Of a DNA stretch of 64,000 bases, positions 60,878 through 64,000 are shown in pieces. The DNA is from Pontibacter sp. SGAir0037 (GTDB lineage: Bacteria; Bacteroidota; Bacteroidia; Cytophagales; Hymenobacteraceae): the NCBI RefSeq assembly GCF_005491705.1, contig NZ_CP028092.1:3782001-3846000 (forward strand). Reading direction: 5' to 3'. The stretch's first letter is position 1, and every line of letters starts with the position of its first letter. The position numbers and the translations under genes were made by a program. Below the pieces are notes generated by a model. The model was given only the letters and a program-made list of their open reading frames with translations, was not told the DNA's origin and ran no database searches.

Positions 60878-62290
60878 TTAGAATCTAAAATAAATAAATG
60901 GATTATAGGTATTAGCACCTAAATAAATAACAGACAGCATGAAGATCGTTAGCAAGAAGACAGGCTTAAGAAACGCAAAGCTTTGAATGGGAATTATCCT
61001 GCGAATGTAGCTTTGAACCGGAATTGAAAAAAGTATTGCCAGGATAGTAAAGAATATTGTGTTAAAATTTAGATGAAGATAGTTGAGGTAGTGAGTTAAT
61101 GCAATATCACCGTCGCTAACACGAAACATTTTCTGAAGATAGGATAAAGCACTTTCAAGACTGTCTGCTCTAAAGAAAACCCACCCTACTACCACAACCA
61201 ACAGAGTATACAGATGCTGAAATGGCTTCCATAGCAGTTTTAGCTTTTCGCCAAACCAAATCCTCTCAATGATAATAAAGCTTCCATGAAATAGGCCCCA
61301 TATAACAAAATTCCAACTGGCTCCGTGCCATAAGCCGGTTGTCAGGAAAACAATAAGCAGATTAAAATATACCCTATACCTGCTCACCCTATTACCGCCT
61401 AAAGGAATATATAAGTAGTCTCTAAACCATGTTGATAGAGAAATATGCCATCTTCTCCAAAATTCCTGAATGCTGGAGGAAATGTAGGGATAGTTAAAAT
61501 TCTCTAAAAAATCAAACCCAAACATTTTACCTAACCCTATAGCCATATCTGAGTAACCTGAAAAGTCATAGAATATTTGAAAAGAATAGGCTATAATTCC
61601 TACCCAGGCATGTATTGTGGAAAGATCTGATATTTCATGAGAGAAGGTGTTGTCTGCTATTAAGGCGAAGGTATTTGCAATAAGAACCTTTTTCGCTAAG
61701 CCTATAATGAACCGTTCAACCCCACTAGAAAAGTTACCAAATGAAATATCTTTATCATTTAACTGCCTGTTGATATCGGCATATCTTACAATTGGACCTG
61801 CCACGAGCTGAGGGAACATGGTAACATAAGTAGCAAAATCTATAAAATCATGACTAGCTTCTACATCTCTGCGATAAACATCTATAGTATAAGAAAGCGT
61901 CTGGAAGGTATAAAAGCTGATACCAATGGGCAATGCAATATGAGGCAAGTTATAAAAAAGGGTACTCTTAACGCCTACATGCATCAACAGTGAATTAAAG
62001 GTATCAAATGTAAAATTGAAGTATTTGAAAAACCATAAGAAAAGTAAACTAGTAATTATTGAAATAGCTAAGCCTGTTGCTCTCTTTCCTTTATCTATTA
62101 ATAAACCACATAAAAAGTTTATTACGGTTGATGCTAACATTACCAGTACAATTTTGTCTTCTCCCCAAGTGTAAAAAAACAAACTAGCTAAAAAAAGAAT
62201 CGCATTTTTTGCCTTGCCTGGTGATACATAATATATAGCTAGCACAATCGGCAAAAAAAGAAATAAGAATAAGGGATTACTAAAGACCAT
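60878..62290 (-). CDS. MBOAT-family O-acyltransferase (AlgI-like)
   Basis: A 470-residue membrane acyltransferase with about eleven helices. Conserved features are ALPIGISFYTFQTLSYTIDV, FPQLVAGPIVRYADI, SIQEFWRRWHISLSTWFRDY (first His) and the active-site His in GLWHGASWNFVIWG. AlgI-type proteins carry acetyl groups across the inner membrane for polysaccharide O-acetylation. The AlgX-like gene follows after 6 bp. On the minus strand TAAATTTG at 62476-62483 is a possible -7 element, giving a long leader. Confidence 0.93.
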   Translation of the reverse strand: MVFSNPLFLFLFLPIVLAIYYVSPGKAKNAILFLASLFFYTWGEDKIVLVMLASTVINFLCGLLIDKGKRATGLAISIITSLLFLWFFKYFNFTFDTFNSLLMHVGVKSTLFYNLPHIALPIGISFYTFQTLSYTIDVYRRDVEASHDFIDFATYVTMFPQLVAGPIVRYADINRQLNDKDISFGNFSSGVERFIIGLAKKVLIANTFALIADNTFSHEISDLSTIHAWVGIIAYSFQIFYDFSGYSDMAIGLGKMFGFDFLENFNYPYISSSIQEFWRRWHISLSTWFRDYLYIPLGGNRVSRYRVYFNLLIVFLTTGLWHGASWNFVIWGLFHGSFIIIERIWFGEKLKLLWKPFQHLYTLLVVVVGWVFFRADSLESALSYLQKMFRVSDGDIALTHYLNYLHLNFNTIFFTILAILFSIPVQSYIRRIIPIQSFAFLKPVFLLTIFMLSVIYLGANTYNPFIYFRF

Positions 62291-62648
62291 GCCCAGGTAT
62301 TGTTGCTCAAGTTCAACTTGAAGCTATTATAGATTTTAAGAATTATATAAGCAGCTAATAGGCTTTACAAAGAGTGGCCAAAACACTTTTCAATTATAAA
62401 TTAGCCGCAAGGTAGTACATTTTTAGTTGTATGATTTAGATTATGTTTACCTAAATTTTTACTTAATAGAGCTAGCAAATTTAGTGGAGCAGAAGATATA
62501 CATTTTATCGTTGTGGTACGAGAGAAAAACCTAGTGCTTAACGATGGGTAGTAGAACCTGGCATATGCAAGAGAATAAAAAGTTCATTTCTTCCACAAGC
62601 TGGTTTTGGGAATCTATAAAGGTTTGAACTTTAATATGTATTAAGCAT
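62291..62648. other. AT-rich intergenic region upstream of the MBOAT gene
   Basis: No ORF or RNA is recognisable. It includes a possible minus-strand promoter element (TAAATTTG, 62476-62483). Confidence 0.45.
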
Positions 62649-62684
62649 AAAAAAAGCCTCTCACGAACTATAAGAGGCTTTTTT
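62649..62684 (-). terminator. Terminator downstream of tRNA-Leu
   Basis: On the minus strand AAAAAAGCCTCT pairs with AGAGGCTTTTTTT around a short loop, directly 3' of tRNA-Leu. Confidence 0.88.
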
Positions 62685-62689
62685 GCTTG

Positions 62690-62773
62690 TACCAGGAGCG
62701 GGAATCGAACCCGCACGAGCTTGCGCTCACAAGATTTTAAGTCTTGCGTGTCTACCAGTTCCACCATCCCGGC
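62690..62773 (-). tRNA. tRNA-Leu (UAA)
   Basis: An 84-nt type II tRNA read from the minus strand. The acceptor stem GCCGGGA pairs with TCCTGGT (two G-T wobbles), discriminator A. The anticodon arm CAAGA-CTTAAAA-TCTTG gives anticodon UAA. The long variable arm (GAGCGCAAGCTC) is typical of tRNA-Leu, and the T-arm GCGGGTTCGATTCCCGC is perfect. The 3' CCA is not encoded. Confidence 0.97.
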
Positions 62774-62811
62774 GCCTATCGGAACGTTTTCCGAAGGGTA
62801 ATTTGAAAAAA

Positions 62812-62840
62812 CAAAGACGTTGTTCAGCACAACGTCTTTG
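62812..62840 (-). terminator. Hairpin terminator between tRNA-Gly and tRNA-Leu
   Basis: CAAAGACGTTGT and its exact 12-bp complement enclose a 5-nt loop; on the minus strand a T6 run follows. It should end transcription after tRNA-Gly, so tRNA-Leu needs readthrough or its own promoter. Confidence 0.8.
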
Positions 62841-62852
62841 CAGCAATCTCAG

Positions 62853-62925
62853 AGCGGGAGACGAGGTTCGAACTCGCGACCTCGACCTTGGCAAGGTCGC
62901 GCTCTACCAACTGAGCTACTCCCGC
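62853..62925 (-). tRNA. tRNA-Gly (GCC)
   Basis: A 73-nt tRNA read from the minus strand. The acceptor GCGGGAG pairs exactly with CTCCCGC, discriminator T. The D-arm is AGCTCAGTTGGTAGAGC, the anticodon arm CGACC-TTGCCAA-GGTCG gives GCC, and the T-arm GCGAGTTCGAACCTCGT is near-perfect. CCA is not encoded. Confidence 0.97.
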
Positions 62926-63185
62926 TTTTAGTCATTTCCTAAACCGTTGTTGTGATTTAGTGATGCAAAGATATAGACAAAATCTGAGATATCAATACCC
63001 TCTCCAAAAATTTTCTACTACTTTTTCTTTTCCTACTGATTTTCAGAGAGAAAATTTTCAAAAATTTTTAAAGAAGCTATATAGGGCCATACTTCAGCAT
63101 GGTTTTCTATTGCTGCCTAAGCGATCAAAAGCCTATTTACAGCACAATCTTCTGCACAAAAGTATAAAAGCAAAAGAGGCGCCTG

Positions 63186-64000
63186 TTAAAGCGCCTCCTG
63201 TTTCTTGTCTTTCAGCATCAATTTCAGCTCGTTTAGTTTTAAAAGAGCCTCTACAGGCGTTAAGGTATTTATATCTAAAGTTTCCAGCATGTCCTTTGCC
63301 CGCTGCATCTGCGGATCAGCAGGCTCAAACATACTCAGCTGGAAATTATTCTTTGGAGCAGATTTCATTTTTTGCTGTGGCGCCTGCTCACTTACCTTTT
63401 CCTTCTCCAGGTGATGCATAATTTCATCTGCACGCAGCACTACGCTAGTAGGCATACCCGCCATTTGTGCCACATGTATACCAAAGCTGTGCTCACTCCC
63501 CCCCTCAACCAGCTTGCGCATAAACAGGATTTTCCCTCCTGCTTCTTTCACCGACACATTGTAGTTTCTCACGCGTGGCAAGTCTTCGGCAAGTTGGTTC
63601 AGCTCGTGGTAGTGGGTGGCAAATAAAGTTTTGGCCCTGCACTTCGGGTGGTTGTGCAGGTGCTCTACAATGGCCCAGGCAATTGAAATGCCATCGTAGG
63701 TACTGGTACCACGGCCGATTTCGTCCATCAGCACCAGGCTCCTGTCAGAAAGGTTGTTCAGAATACTGGCTGTTTCTGTCATCTCCACCATAAATGTAGA
63801 TTCGCCTTTTGAAAGATTATCCGAAGCGCCAACCCTGGTAAAAATTTTATCGATGATGCCGATACTGGCAGCCTCAGCAGGTACAAAGCAGCCAATCTGG
63901 GCCATCAGTACAATCAGAGCCGTCTGCCGAAGCAAGGCACTTTTACCCGCCATGTTCGGCCCCGTAATAATGATGATCTGCTGCTCTTCATTATCTAAAA
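63186..64000 (-). CDS. mutS: DNA mismatch repair protein MutS, C-terminal part
   Basis: The frame stays open to the right edge of the window, so the N-terminal mismatch-binding, connector and lever domains lie outside. Visible is the ATPase domain: Walker [14 protein letters not shown], the [21 protein letters not shown] loop, Walker [16 protein letters not shown] and the ATHYHELN segment. The C-terminal dimerisation region ends [19 protein letters not shown]. MutS recognises mispaired bases and recruits MutL. The gene is transcribed away from the tRNA cluster's upstream side but on the same strand. Confidence 0.95.
   Translation of the reverse strand, partial: LDNEEQQIIIITGPNMAGKSALLRQTALIVLMAQIGCFVPAEAASIGIIDKIFTRVGASDNLSKGESTFMVEMTETASILNNLSDRSLVLMDEIGRGTSTYDGISIAWAIVEHLHNHPKCRAKTLFATHYHELNQLAEDLPRVRNYNVSVKEAGGKILFMRKLVEGGSEHSFGIHVAQMAGMPTSVVLRADEIMHHLEKEKVSEQAPQQKMKSAPKNNFQLSMFEPADPQMQRAKDMLETLDINTLTPVEALLKLNELKLMLKDKKQEAL

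Noticed and set aside
62960-63421. A 153-codon plus-strand ORF overlapping the end of mutS
   Set aside because: Most of it is antisense to the conserved MutS C-terminus, and the translated sequence is low in complexity with no domain. The MutS frame is certain.

Overview
The window comes from a Bacteroidota chromosome, most likely order Cytophagales and probably a Pontibacter-like member of the Hymenobacteraceae. The lineage is inferred from several observations. There is type IX secretion machinery (PorZ) and there are proteins with C-terminal sorting domains. A TonB receptor carries a CarboxypepD_reg-like N-terminus. Many intergenic regions contain TAnnTTTG, the Bacteroidota -7 promoter element. 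Shine-Dalgarno sites are weak, and several starts are GTG or TTG. The gene content is largely housekeeping and chromosomal. I see no prophage, insertion sequence, integrase or CRISPR array.

Layout. 1-7147: a truncated TraB/GumN protein, a secreted M1 peptidase, a DUF2752/TM2 pair, a DHFR-like reductase, an SMP-30 protein and a DEAD-box helicase. 7148-7821: a long intergenic region with two tiny possible ORFs, a strong terminator and an operator-like palindrome. 7822-13087: a TetR-controlled tripartite exporter (ABC, HlyD, TolC) whose ATPase has several altered catalytic motifs. 13265-24765: TauE/SafE permease, ndk, nrnA-like phosphoesterase, two FKBP lipoproteins, recO, porZ, tdk, a ferredoxin, two uncharacterised proteins and a MoxR ATPase. 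24904-25083 is an easily missed 59-residue membrane protein.

25205-35829 is a phosphate-acquisition island. A surface-type lipoprotein and a TonB receptor are divergent from an OprO/OprP-like porin, which is followed by pstS-pstC-pstA-pstB-phoU. Upstream of the porin are four TAACA repeats at an exact 11-bp period, ending just before the -7 element, which is the layout of a PHO box. Weaker versions precede the TonB receptor and pstS, so the island probably forms one phosphate-starvation regulon spanning both membranes.

35954-40995 is a cytochrome c maturation (System I) cluster, ccmB-C-D-E-F. It has no ccmA here, and its CcmE has Cys instead of His in the heme-binding motif (CxxxY). 41092-45686: glycosyltransferase, DUF2520 protein, ferredoxin, IscX, KdsC-type phosphatase, cold-shock protein and UbiA prenyltransferase. 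45765-51335: a four-repeat secreted protein, a Fur-family regulator, a DUF4442 protein, purN and purH. 51735-57302 is the cell-shape operon mreB-mreC-mreD-mrdA-rodA. 57355-62290 holds a DUF418 membrane protein, a small hypothetical protein and an AT-rich AlgX-like/MBOAT acetylation pair. The window ends with tRNA-Leu(UAA), tRNA-Gly(GCC) and the 3' part of mutS, all on the minus strand.

Terminators are unusually easy to see: many genes end in long, near-perfect hairpins, some of which serve both strands.
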